DNA of 14,510 bases from CBDIHP01 sp965279195 (GTDB lineage: Bacteria > Planctomycetota > Planctomycetia > Isosphaerales > Isosphaeraceae). Under the pieces are notes generated by a model. That model searched no databases and was not told the origin of the DNA. It saw only the letters and a list, made by a program, of their open reading frames with translations. The translations under genes and the position numbers were made by a program. Of this stretch, positions 1-8,562 are shown piece after piece. The stretch lies in contig CBDIHP010000006.1 of assembly GCA_965279195.1 (NCBI GenBank), positions 1-14,510 of the forward strand, written 5' to 3'. The first letter of the stretch is position 1; each line of letters opens with the position of its first letter.

Positions 1-1335
1 ACGCCAGCGTTCGCGTCGCGGATCACGGATCGCGACATCTCCTGCTCGATCGCCGAACGGAGGTTGGGATCTCCTTGCGTCCCGGATCGCATGGAGTAGG
101 TGGAGTTGACCGATCGGACCGATCGCCGAGCGATCTCGGGCCAGGATCGCGAGCATCGATTCGTTCGAGATTCCGGCCTCGATCAGGGCGCGGTAAACGA
201 ACGAGTCAAGCCACTCGGCCTGGCGGCGGTACGGGCGGGTTTCGAGTCCTGGTTCCGGATCCGCTGGATTTGTTCGTCCTGGTATCGCGTCAGCCAGGCG
301 ACGCCGCGATCCAGCACGCCGGGCTCCAGGGCGATGTCGCAGGACCGGGCCTCGATCAGCCCCAGGACGACCAGCGCGGTCGCGTGGGCATTGGACTGCT
401 CCCCGAAGCCGTAGTACCAGCCCCAGCCTCCGTCGGAGATCTGGACCTCGGACAGCCGGTTCAGGCTCGTCCTGGCGACGAGTTCGGCGAGGCCACGGTC
501 GAACGCGGGGTGGAGATCGCCGCCACTCTGCCCCGATCGGTCCGACGGGCCCCGTGTCGCGGAGCCCTCGGAATTGAGATTTCCCCCGATGCTCAGCAGG
601 CTGCGCTGGGCAAGGACCAGCGGCAAGAAGCGTTGCAACGTCTGCTCGGTGGAGACCGGGCTCGGCGTCACCAGATGGGGGAGGGCGTCGATCATGACCG
701 ACGCCAGCCCGGATTCCGCGAAGACATCCAGGCGGTTCTTCTCCTTGCCGCTGACGGCGGCAGGTCGAGGCTTGAGTTCCAGTTGCGAGCCGTCCGCGGG
801 GATGACGGCGGCGATGTTGGTGACCCGGCTGGTCGCGACGGCGCGTACCGGGATGGTGGCCCTGGCCTCGTCGGAGTCGGCGGAGGTCGCCGTGCGGACG
901 GAGAGGTTGAGCACCCCTCGGTTGGGGACTTGACGAGCCGAGAGACCCGGGCTCGCCGCCGGCCGGGACCTCGATCGACTGCTCCGACGGGGCGGAGGCC
1001 TCCGACGAACGTCCGTCGATCTGCCAGCGGAGGCGGACCGTCTGCGCGGTCGGGAGTCGATTCGAGACGACCGCATCGACGGAGACCTCGTCCCCTTCGA
1101 CCAGAAATGCGGGTGCCTCAAGACGGGCGAGCAGATCCTTCGCGGTAACGACCTGGCTGATCGCCTGCCCGACCCGCGCGCCCGGGCCCATGGTCCACGC
1201 GCGGATCGTCCACGTCCCGAGCTGAGATGGCATGGGGATCTCGACCTCGGCGGTCCCGTCCGCACGGGCTGGATCGAGCCATGCCACACGGAGGATCTCA
1301 CGAGGGACCGCAACTCGGCGTTCCGGCGGCGGGCA
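1..1335 (-). pseudogene. Frameshifted C-terminal part of the alpha-2-macroglobulin, running off the left edge
   Basis: The A2M C-terminal half is recognisable here but scattered over reading frames. From about 1320 to 947 one frame reads DGTAEVEIPMPSQLGTW and LEAPAFLVEGDEV, classic A2M core segments. From about 947 to 222 a second frame carries the TEQTLQRFLP segment and the terpenoid-cyclase-like motif SDGGWGWYYGFGE (about 401-443). From about 222 to 74 the first of these frames returns (EWLDSFVYRALIEAGISNES). Below 74 the second frame resumes (DPNLRSAIEQEM). This needs about four one-base indels, near 1320, 947, 222 and 74, while the 3.8 kb upstream has none. The conserved residues survive between breaks, so this is a recent pseudogene or a poorly sequenced contig end. 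The thioester motif reads VSTEQ at 642-656 and lacks the usual cysteine. The true 3' end lies outside the window. Confidence 0.75.
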
Positions 1336-4300
1336 CCCGAGCCGGTCGAGCGGCGATGGTCGGGCTTCCGCCGAGGAGCGCGACGTAGGCGTAAGGGTTG
1401 TCGTTGCGAGAGGGTCCCATGCTGGGGGCCAGGGCCCCCGGGTGCCGAGGGAGTCGCATCGGGTCGATAACCTCCCCGGGAGCCCGGATCGACAGGCTCG
1501 CGTTCGACGGGACGTAGCCCAGATCCGCCATCCCGACGCCACGATTGGGCACGATCTCCGTGAGGTAGCGGGAGAGGCTGGAATCATCGACGGCCGAGTG
1601 CATCCGCCGCCAGCCCCAGTAATAGGCGTTGAGGTCGTAGACATTCGGGCCGTCGGCCTGCTCGTCGAGCGCGCGGTCATAGAGGGTCAGGGCGATCGGC
1701 CAGCTCAGCGCCGTCCCCGTTCGATCCTCCAGCTTGAGTTTGATCCGGGCGGGCTGGCCGGGCCGCCGGGTCGAGGCACCGGGGTCGATGCTCAACTTCA
1801 CGACCTGCTGCCGGGGCGGGACCGGGATTTCCCGGACCACGCTGATGACCTTCCCGTTCCGGATCGCCACCGCCTCCACGAAGATGTTGGGTTGGTCCCG
1901 ATCCTGGATGGGGACCCGCACCAGGGTGCTGTTCCCTTCGAGGGTCAGCACGCGGGGGACCGTCGAGACCCCGTACATCGGGCGGACGAAGAGGTAGACG
2001 GTCGAGCCCGGCTCCCTCGCATTGATCAAGACCTGCGCAGTCTCGCCGGGTTGGTACTCCGCGCGGTCGAGGATCATTTCCAGGTCGTTGAATCGGTGCC
2101 CCTTCGCGGTGTCCCACCCGGGACCGACCACATTGAGGACGCAACCGCCCTCGACCTCCGCGCCAGACTCCGAGCGCAAGACGACGGCGACCCGGTACTG
2201 CCCGATCTCGCTCGCCGTCAGCTCCATCGAGGTCGGGAGACTGCCGGCGACCTCGATTTCACGGCGGCTGCCGACAGGGCGTTCCGCGATCACCCCCTCC
2301 GCCCCGGCGACGCCGAGCTTGCGGAGTTCCAGGTAGCCGCGGGCCTTCCCTTCCTTGCCGGCGAAATCCCGCCACGCGACCAAGACGCGGAAGGGCTCGC
2401 CGACGGCGCCGAAACCCGGCTCGGCCCACACCTGCACCGTCTCCGGCCGGGAGGTCGCCGAGACGTTGCGGACGGCGGAGGCGATCCGGCGGCGTTCATC
2501 CGCGACCTCGGCCGTGATCCGGTATTCCTGGTCCTGCGGGCCGTGGATGGCCCGGGCGAGCGCGGTATCGATCGACACGAGCGCGACGCCGTCGGGCCCG
2601 ATCGGGACCTCGGCCTCCGCGACCACTTCGCCGATCGGGTTGGAATTCGGTTGCCACCCGGCCGGCGGGGCGGGGAAGCCCCAGCTCGACCAGCCCGTCA
2701 ACCAGGCGGCGTCGGGCTGAAGCCACCAGTACCCCGGCTGATAGAGCCAATCCCAATCGCGCTCGGAGAGGAACCGCGTCGTCGTGGGGAACCGGACGAC
2801 CTTGTAGCGGACCAGCGCATCGGTCAGCGGCTCGCCCAAGAGGGTCCTGGCCCGGATGGTCGCGTTCAGCGGCGAGCCGAGCGCCACCCGCTCGCTGGGC
2901 AACTCGATCGCGACGGTGTGCTCGGCCTGCGACTCCGACTCCACCCGGAAATTGACCGCACCGTTCACGCCCTGCCCCCGGATCGTGTACAGGCCCGGGG
3001 CGGCGTCGCTCGCCAGGGTAAACTCCCCCGCGAAACTCCCCAGCCCATCGGTCACGGCATCGCGACCGAAGACCCGATCCCCCCTCGCGTTGATGGCCTC
3101 GATCGGCACGGACGTGTTCGTGAACAGGGGCTGGCCGTTGTCCTGATAGCCGTTCACCCTGGCGTGCCAGGCCCGGAAATTCACCGTCTGACCCGGCCGG
3201 TAGCTGGGCCGATCGGTCACGATGAACAGCTTCCGCATCTGATCGTTGCGGTAATCCTGATAGATCCCGTTGGTGAGCGGGGAGAAACCGTGGAAGGCCA
3301 TCCTCCCGCCCTCGCCCCTGGCGGTCGCGAGCCAGACGTACGACGCCGCCCGCCCGAGCGCCTCGACATCGAGGAAGAGCCGGCCGATCTCGTCGCAGGT
3401 GAAGCTCGATTCCTTGGTGTCGACGACCGAGGTGATCCTGGTGGAGAGGGCGCGCTGACGGTAGCCGAAGAGGTCGACCTTCGCGTAAGGGACCGGCTTG
3501 CCGGTGGCGGCATCGGCGACCTGGTAATACGTCTGGCCGACGACCGTCCTCTTGAACAGGACCGTGTCGACCAGCCAGATCACCCCATGGACCGTATTCC
3601 CCCCCTCAACGTTCGCGGTCACCAGGTAGGCCCCCGGCGCCGAGACCGGGGTCGCCACCCGCGTCCTGCGGTCGAAGTGCCCGGTCGGCGAGGTCAGGTC
3701 TTGCGCCCAGGTCGCGCCGGACTCATCGAGGAATTCGGTGGGGTTGGAGAGCGCGACGCGGCCGATCTCGCCGAGATTGACCCGCCGCCAGTCGATCTGC
3801 TCGGGGGTGGTGCGGATGTAGGACTGGATGTCAGCCAGGATTGCATCGATGCGGATCCGACGCGCCTGAAACGCGACCCTGGATGCGTTGCGATGGCGGA
3901 TCGTCAGCGAGCCCGGCCGCCCGGCGGGCTGGGTCTCCCCTGTCTCGATCCGGACCAGGGGGCGTTCGATCTGGCGGAGCCTGGCCTCGCGGGCCTCCGA
4001 GGCGCCGAAGATCCGGATGATGTCGCGCAGGACGCCGGCCGCCCGGTCGTACTGATTGCGCATCTCATGGATCTCGGCGAGCGTCATCATCGCCTTCTCG
4101 GCATAGGGCCCTTTTGGATCGGTAGCGAGCTGTCGGTAATGGAGGATCGGATTCTGCGCGTCCGGGAGCCGGAATCGCCGGGCGCCGGAGGCCAGCTTGG
4201 CGAGGGTCTCGTCGTCGGCGAGGGTCGCCAGCCGGAACGGGTCCGGGACGATCGGCGAGTCCATGTCGTCGCCGAGGTTCGCCGGCAGGGACTGGAGGAA

Positions 4301-5128
4301 CGTCTCGACGCCGAACTGGGACCGCAGGAACTGCGCGATCTGCCAGCGGACGGCCTCGCGTTGCGATGGGTCGGCTTCCACCGCCCGGGCCAGGGCCCAC
4401 CTCCAGCGCTCGCCATCGTTCCGGGCGTCCTCCCAGCGGGTCGGCTCGCGATAGAAGACCGGCGCACCGGCCGCCTCGACCGGGGCACCGGCGAGCGAGA
4501 TCGGCCGCGCCCAGGCGTTGTCGAAATCCGGCGTCTGCTCCAGGTCCGTGAGCCTGGGGAGCCTCCACGCGCCGGGACCGTCGTTGTCGTTCAGGAGGAT
4601 CTGGGCGAGATTGAAATAGACCCGGGCCAGCTCCGACGGGTCGTCCGCCTGCGCCTTGCGCACCGCCTGGAGCGTCAGGCGGATCGCATCCACCCGATCG
4701 CGCTCCCACGTGTTCACATAACGGCCCTGGCGCTCCCCGCTGCCCCGGAACAGCTTCCCGCCGATGAGCTGGCCGTGGTGCTCGCCCCGGAAGATGGTCC
4801 AGCCCGCGGAGGCGAGCAGCCGCCACTTGTCGGGATGCGCCGCGAGCGCCTCGCCCCGCAGGGCGTCGATCTCGTCGCTCCGGCCCAACCGCCGGAGGCT
4901 GTCGATCGCCACCTCAAGGTCCTTGCCGATTTGCTCTTCGTCCGGCTGGGCCTCCAGGGTGAGCGACCGATAGGCGTCGTAAGCCTCCCGATAATTCCCA
5001 TCCTTGAACGACTTCGAGGCCACGTCCCTGCCGGGGCCCCCAGGCATCTCCGGGACGAACGAGGCCACTCCCAGGCTGAGCGCGAGCGCGCAGATCCCCA
5101 GCAAGGCCAGGAGGCGAAGTATCTTCAT
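1298..5128 (-). CDS. Alpha-2-macroglobulin family protein, uninterrupted N-terminal part
   Basis: This is the intact first 1276 codons of a bacterial alpha-2-macroglobulin (A2M), a secreted protein that in other bacteria traps proteases in the cell envelope. The start is the ATG at 5128 (MKILRLLALL), with GGGTGAG four bases upstream; it begins a hydrophobic signal peptide (residues 1-25) with no lipobox cysteine. Residues about 35-180 and 340-395 look like helical TPR-type repeats. An MG2-type motif (TDRPSYRPGQTVNF) lies near residue 640, and a further macroglobulin-like domain (LDRAEYQPGETAQV) near 1030. The frame stops at 1298, but the bases below it continue the same protein in other reading frames (next entry), so this stop is premature. 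The gene lies 261 bp downstream of the mnmE-like gene, and no pbpC-type partner is visible. The family call is firm; protease trapping is inferred from the family. Confidence 0.85.
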   Translation of the reverse strand: MKILRLLALLGICALALSLGVASFVPEMPGGPGRDVASKSFKDGNYREAYDAYRSLTLEAQPDEEQIGKDLEVAIDSLRRLGRSDEIDALRGEALAAHPDKWRLLASAGWTIFRGEHHGQLIGGKLFRGSGERQGRYVNTWERDRVDAIRLTLQAVRKAQADDPSELARVYFNLAQILLNDNDGPGAWRLPRLTDLEQTPDFDNAWARPISLAGAPVEAAGAPVFYREPTRWEDARNDGERWRWALARAVEADPSQREAVRWQIAQFLRSQFGVETFLQSLPANLGDDMDSPIVPDPFRLATLADDETLAKLASGARRFRLPDAQNPILHYRQLATDPKGPYAEKAMMTLAEIHEMRNQYDRAAGVLRDIIRIFGASEAREARLRQIERPLVRIETGETQPAGRPGSLTIRHRNASRVAFQARRIRIDAILADIQSYIRTTPEQIDWRRVNLGEIGRVALSNPTEFLDESGATWAQDLTSPTGHFDRRTRVATPVSAPGAYLVTANVEGGNTVHGVIWLVDTVLFKRTVVGQTYYQVADAATGKPVPYAKVDLFGYRQRALSTRITSVVDTKESSFTCDEIGRLFLDVEALGRAASYVWLATARGEGGRMAFHGFSPLTNGIYQDYRNDQMRKLFIVTDRPSYRPGQTVNFRAWHARVNGYQDNGQPLFTNTSVPIEAINARGDRVFGRDAVTDGLGSFAGEFTLASDAAPGLYTIRGQGVNGAVNFRVESESQAEHTVAIELPSERVALGSPLNATIRARTLLGEPLTDALVRYKVVRFPTTTRFLSERDWDWLYQPGYWWLQPDAAWLTGWSSWGFPAPPAGWQPNSNPIGEVVAEAEVPIGPDGVALVSIDTALARAIHGPQDQEYRITAEVADERRRIASAVRNVSATSRPETVQVWAEPGFGAVGEPFRVLVAWRDFAGKEGKARGYLELRKLGVAGAEGVIAERPVGSRREIEVAGSLPTSMELTASEIGQYRVAVVLRSESGAEVEGGCVLNVVGPGWDTAKGHRFNDLEMILDRAEYQPGETAQVLINAREPGSTVYLFVRPMYGVSTVPRVLTLEGNSTLVRVPIQDRDQPNIFVEAVAIRNGKVISVVREIPVPPRQQVVKLSIDPGASTRRPGQPARIKLKLEDRTGTALSWPIALTLYDRALDEQADGPNVYDLNAYYWGWRRMHSAVDDSSLSRYLTEIVPNRGVGMADLGYVPSNASLSIRAPGEVIDPMRLPRHPGALAPSMGPSRNDNPYAYVALLGGSPTIAARPARVPAAGTPSCGPS

Positions 5129-5389
5129 GAACTCACCCGTTCGGTCGATGACGATCGCGGAAGATGTGCGGGAGGACGATCGCGGACGCTTCACCCGTCG
5201 CTGAGAACGCACGGGCCGGGTTCGTTGACCCCGGACGGTGTCCTACCCGTCCCAACGAGCCATCCCGATTGTGCACCGGATTGCGCGGGTTGTCCACAGA
5301 CAAACCATCCCCAGACATCCCCACTCAACCTATGCAAGCATTCGTGTGCTTTCGGATCCATTTTTCCCAAAGACAAGCAGATGAGGCAC

Positions 5390-6541
5390 TTACATCCCGA
5401 TCAAGATCCAGCGACGGAGCGACGCGCGGGCGCGATCGTCGCACCGCGATCGGATGGCGCGGAGCCTGGCCAGGTGCCTGCGCCGGAAGGGCAGGCCCGC
5501 ACCGGGCGGGGGCGGCGTCGGCACAAGTCGTTGCGAGATCTCGGATAAGAGCCGATCGATCCCTCTCCCGACGTTCGCCGAAGTTTCGACCCCGACGCCC
5601 CCAGACTCCGAGGCATTCCAGGCGCCGGGGAGGTCGCACTTGTTCACGACACGGAGCGCGGACGGGTGGTCGGCGAGCAACGATCGATCGTCCGGGGTGA
5701 GTAACACCGAGCGGTCGAGGACCACCAGCACCAGGTCGGCCCGAGCCTGCTGCTCCCGCGCCATCCCGACGCCCGCCGATTCGATCGGGTCGTCGCTCTC
5801 GTGGAGCCCGGCCGTATCGACCAGCCGGACGGGCCACCCATCGATCGCGACGGCCTGCGCCACGGCGTCCCGGGTCGTCCCCGGGCGGTCGGCCACGATG
5901 GCGCGATCGAACCCGGCGAGGGCGTTCAGCAGCGAGCTCTTTCCCACGTTCGGACGACCCGCGAGCGCGACCGTCCAGCCCCGAACGAGCCTCGTCCCGA
6001 TCTCGCCGAGGTCGATCAACTCGTCGAGGCCCCGACGAGTCCGCTCGGGATCGCCCCACTCATCGAGGATCCGAGTGAGGGCGTTCCGGAGCGCGCCCTG
6101 CTCTTGATCCCGGAGGATCTCGGCCGTCCGGAGGGTGGCGGCCCTCGTCAGGTCGACCGCCGCTTCAGCCTCGATCGGACCGATCGAGCATCGACCCGCC
6201 CAGCGCGACGCCTCGCGCAGGGTTGCCCCGGCCGACATCAAGGCCGAGGCGACCAGCTCGACGGCCTGCCTCCCGCCGTGGCACTGGATCTCGACATCGA
6301 CCCGCGATCCGCAATCCACGACCAGGGCGACGACCTCGTCCCCCTGCCCAGCCCCCACATGCCCCACACGCGGCCGGCCCGGTGTGGTTTCCCGCAACGA
6401 CGTGCCCGACATCGGCCGGAAGACGGAATCGGCGAGATCGAGCGCATCCGGCCCCCAGATGCGCAGGACCGAAACCGCGCCAACCACGGCGCCAGTCAAC
6501 TCCGCGAAGAACGCGTTCCTTGGAGGGGCCGGCTGGCTCAT
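5390..6541 (-). CDS. TrmE/MnmE-like GTPase, short form without the C-terminal CxGK motif
   Basis: This 383-residue protein is related to MnmE (TrmE), the GTPase that with MnmG modifies the wobble uridine of certain tRNAs. The N-terminal domain is divergent but keeps EIQCHGG (residues 84-90). The GTPase domain has all its motifs: GRPNVGKS (195-202), GTTRD (221-225), DTAG (242-245), NKCD (300-303) and SAN (321-323). Canonical MnmE is about 450 residues and ends in an FCIGK-type motif whose cysteine is needed for tRNA modification. Here the protein ends in RRWILIGM, with the last helical segment and the cysteine missing. The start at 6541 was chosen because its ATG overlaps the coaX stop (ATGA), which suggests translational coupling; an in-frame ATG 11 codons upstream lies inside coaX. 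It is a TrmE-family GTPase with confidence, but true MnmE activity is doubtful, so no symbol is given. Confidence 0.85.
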   Translation of the reverse strand: MSQPAPPRNAFFAELTGAVVGAVSVLRIWGPDALDLADSVFRPMSGTSLRETTPGRPRVGHVGAGQGDEVVALVVDCGSRVDVEIQCHGGRQAVELVASALMSAGATLREASRWAGRCSIGPIEAEAAVDLTRAATLRTAEILRDQEQGALRNALTRILDEWGDPERTRRGLDELIDLGEIGTRLVRGWTVALAGRPNVGKSSLLNALAGFDRAIVADRPGTTRDAVAQAVAIDGWPVRLVDTAGLHESDDPIESAGVGMAREQQARADLVLVVLDRSVLLTPDDRSLLADHPSALRVVNKCDLPGAWNASESGGVGVETSANVGRGIDRLLSEISQRLVPTPPPPGAGLPFRRRHLARLRAIRSRCDDRARASLRRWILIGM

Positions 6542-7302
6542 GGCGAGGCCCGGCCGGCATCGTGGCATCGGCACCAGTCGGCCAGCCCGAGCAGGACGAG
6601 TTCCGGGACGACCCGGACGCGCGCCTCATCCCAGGGAATCTGCCCCGACAGCACCGGGGCATCCCCGCCAGTCCAGACGAGCCAGGCATCGGGGCCGAGC
6701 CCCTCGGCCTGCCTGAGGATCAGTTCCCGGACCGTCCCGACCGCCCCCCAGAAAACCCCCGCCGCGATCGCCGGGGCGGTCGAACGTCCCCAGGGCTCGG
6801 GCGGCCGATCGGGCAGGACCGTCGGCAATTGCGCGGTCCCCTGATTCAAAGCCCGCGACAGCAGTCCCAGCCCGACGGCGATGGCGCCCCCATGCCAAAC
6901 CCCATCTCTGTCGATCCGCTCCACGCAGAGTGCGGTCCCGCAGGAGACGACCAGGCCGGGTCCGCGCCCGTCATGAAGACCCAGCGCCCCCCGAACGGAC
7001 AGCGCCCGATCCGTCCCCGTGCGGGACGGTTCATCGAGGCGATTCGGCGGGGCCACCTCGGCGGCGGAGGTCAGGACCTCGATCGCCCCCACACCGCTCG
7101 CCATGAGCGCGGCCCTCAGGCGTGCCGCCGCCGGAGGATTGACGCTGGAGAGGATCCATCGCTCACCCGGTTCTCGATGCCCCAGCGCCGCCGGCCAGTC
7201 CTCGCCTTCCAGCGCGATCCCGGCGACTTCGCCCAACCCTTGCCCGTTCAGGGCCGCCCACTTCAGGCGGGTATTCCCGAGGTCGGCGAGAATCGTGACC
7301 AC
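6538..7302 (-). CDS. coaX: Type III pantothenate kinase
   Basis: CoaX phosphorylates pantothenate with ATP, the first step of coenzyme A synthesis, in the cytoplasm. The 254-residue length is normal for the family. Visible motifs are the N-terminal phosphate loop DLGNTRLKW (residues 7-15), the pantothenate-site motif PSRTGTDR (92-99), the glycine-threonine-alanine loop SCGTA (120-124), and GGAIAVGLGLLSRAL with a following TAQLP. The start is a GTG at 7302 behind a strong GAGGAGG ribosome-binding site. The third motif normally reads D-x-G-T-A; here the aspartate is serine 120, which may alter activity. The gene lies 57 bp downstream of obgE and overlaps the next gene by four bases, so it sits inside the rpmA-obgE transcription unit. 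Confidence 0.88.
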   Translation of the reverse strand: MVTILADLGNTRLKWAALNGQGLGEVAGIALEGEDWPAALGHREPGERWILSSVNPPAAARLRAALMASGVGAIEVLTSAAEVAPPNRLDEPSRTGTDRALSVRGALGLHDGRGPGLVVSCGTALCVERIDRDGVWHGGAIAVGLGLLSRALNQGTAQLPTVLPDRPPEPWGRSTAPAIAAGVFWGAVGTVRELILRQAEGLGPDAWLVWTGGDAPVLSGQIPWDEARVRVVPELVLLGLADWCRCHDAGRASP

Positions 7303-7359
7303 GCCGCCCGTCCTCCTCGCGGCCGCCGGAATGGTGACCCTGAGCCCTTCGAAATCACG

Positions 7360-8430
7360 TCAATCCGCCCCGGCAGGTTCCGGCGCGGGCGTTTCGGCCA
7401 GCTCGGGTTCGGGGGTCGGCGTGGGCGGCGCCTCGGGGCTGGGGAGTTCCTTCAACATCTGGCCGATCCGACGGACCAGCGGAGGTAGCCCCGCGCCGGT
7501 GACGGCGGAGATCATCGTCACATCCCGGCATAGCTCGGCGGCGATCGCCTCGGCCGCTTCCTTCGCGCCGGTGACGTCCATCTTGGTCAGGACGAGCAAC
7601 TCGGGGCGGGTGGCCAGGGCGGGGCTGTATTTCTCCAGCTCGTTGCGGATCGTGCGGTAGTTGTGGACCGGGTCCGAGCCGTCGATCGGCAGGGCGTCGA
7701 CGAGGTGGACAAGCAGGCGGGTGCGCTCGACGTGCCGGAGGAACTCGTGCCCGAGCCCGTGGCCGAGGTGGGCGCCTTCGATCAGGCCCGGGATGTCGGC
7801 GACGACGAAGGAGACCTCGTCGCCGGCGTGGACGGTGCCGAGGTTGGGATACTTGGTCGTGAACGGATAGTCCGCGATCTCGGGATGGGCGCGCGAGATC
7901 CGCGAGAGGAGGGTCGACTTGCCCGCGTTCGGCAGCCCGATCAGGCCGACGTCGGCGATGACCTTCATCTCCAGGATGATCCAGCGCTCCTCGCCCAGGT
8001 GGCCCGTCTCGAACTGCCGCGGGGCGCGGTTGGTGGACGATTTGAAGTGCTTGTTGCCGTGCCCGCCGCGGCCCCCGTTGGCGACGATGACCTCGTCCCC
8101 GACCACCTTGAGGTCGCGGAGGACGTAACCGCGATCGCGGTCGCGGACGATGGTACCTGCCGGGACCTCGATCACGAGGTCGTCGGCGCCCCGACCGAAG
8201 CAGTCGGACCCCTGCCCGTGTTCGCCGCGGGCGGCCTTCCAGTGCCGCTGGGACGAGAGGTGGGCGAGGTTGGTCAGACCTTCGACCGCCTTCAGGATCA
8301 CACTGCCGCCCGAGCCGCCGTCGCCGCCGCTGGGCCCGCCCTTCGGCACGTACTTCTCGCGCCGAAAGCTCATGCAGCCGTTGCCGCCGTCGCCCGCCTT
8401 GACATGAATACTGACCCGGTCGACGAACAT
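7360..8430 (-). CDS. obgE: GTPase Obg, ribosome assembly factor
   Basis: Obg is an essential GTPase that binds the 50S subunit and links ribosome assembly to growth and stress. The 356-residue protein has the glycine-rich Obg fold at residues 1-158 (MFVDRVSIHVKAGDGGNG start, many GG pairs). The GTPase domain follows: GLPNAGKS (165-172), YPFTT (188-192), DIPG (212-215), TKMD (282-285) and SAVTG (308-312). The last 28 residues are a proline- and glutamate-rich tail rather than a structured third domain. The ATG at 8430 begins the conserved N-terminus directly. It follows rpmA by 132 bp, a pairing conserved in many bacteria. Confidence 0.96.
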   Translation of the reverse strand: MFVDRVSIHVKAGDGGNGCMSFRREKYVPKGGPSGGDGGSGGSVILKAVEGLTNLAHLSSQRHWKAARGEHGQGSDCFGRGADDLVIEVPAGTIVRDRDRGYVLRDLKVVGDEVIVANGGRGGHGNKHFKSSTNRAPRQFETGHLGEERWIILEMKVIADVGLIGLPNAGKSTLLSRISRAHPEIADYPFTTKYPNLGTVHAGDEVSFVVADIPGLIEGAHLGHGLGHEFLRHVERTRLLVHLVDALPIDGSDPVHNYRTIRNELEKYSPALATRPELLVLTKMDVTGAKEAAEAIAAELCRDVTMISAVTGAGLPPLVRRIGQMLKELPSPEAPPTPTPEPELAETPAPEPAGAD

Positions 8431-8487
8431 GGTGCTACCGCTTGGGCTCGGGGAAGGACCGTCGGAACAGGAAACCCGGACATGACG

Positions 8488-8532
8488 CGACGCGCGGGCG
8501 AGGCCCGTTGTGGACCAATCGACCGCGCGTCG
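8488..8532. repeat. 10-bp perfect inverted repeat between rpmA and obgE
   Basis: CGACGCGCGG at 8488-8497 pairs perfectly with CCGCGCGTCG at 8523-8532 across a 25-base loop. A smaller five-pair hairpin (8495-8507, GAG loop) overlaps the left arm, so the two folds are mutually exclusive. No T-run follows on the minus strand, so it is not a typical intrinsic terminator. It could be an attenuation or RNA-processing site in the rpmA-obgE transcript, or chance in GC-rich DNA. Confidence 0.4.
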
Positions 8533-8562
8533 GGGTTGTTACGAATTCGGACGAGGACGGGT

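Noticed and set aside
75..1148. Plus-strand open frame of 357 codons at the left edge
   Set aside because: It lies antisense to the A2M C-terminal fragments and has no recognisable domain; its composition is typical of shadow frames.
5290..5298. TTGTCCACA, a DnaA-box-like site near an mnmE-type gene, which can lie near replication origins
   Set aside because: It is a single site with one mismatch; there is no cluster of boxes, no AT-rich unwinding region, and none of dnaA, rpmH or rnpA nearby.
5129..5389. Possible promoter and small hairpins in the gap before the A2M gene
   Set aside because: Only weak five-pair stems (for example 5336-5351) and no convincing -35/-10 pair were found, so no feature is called.
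5325..5400. A different minus-strand frame ending in ...NACIG just beyond the mnmE-like stop, resembling the lost FCIGK end
   Set aside because: The residues before it do not resemble the MnmE C-terminal helices and the final lysine is absent, so a frameshifted MnmE tail is not supported.
1232..5548. Very long plus-strand open frame (about 1438 codons) opposite the alpha-2-macroglobulin gene
   Set aside because: It is an antisense shadow: the minus strand encodes recognisable A2M domains, while the plus-strand translation is Arg/Asp/Gly/Pro-rich with no motif. Stop codons are rare in this GC-rich frame.
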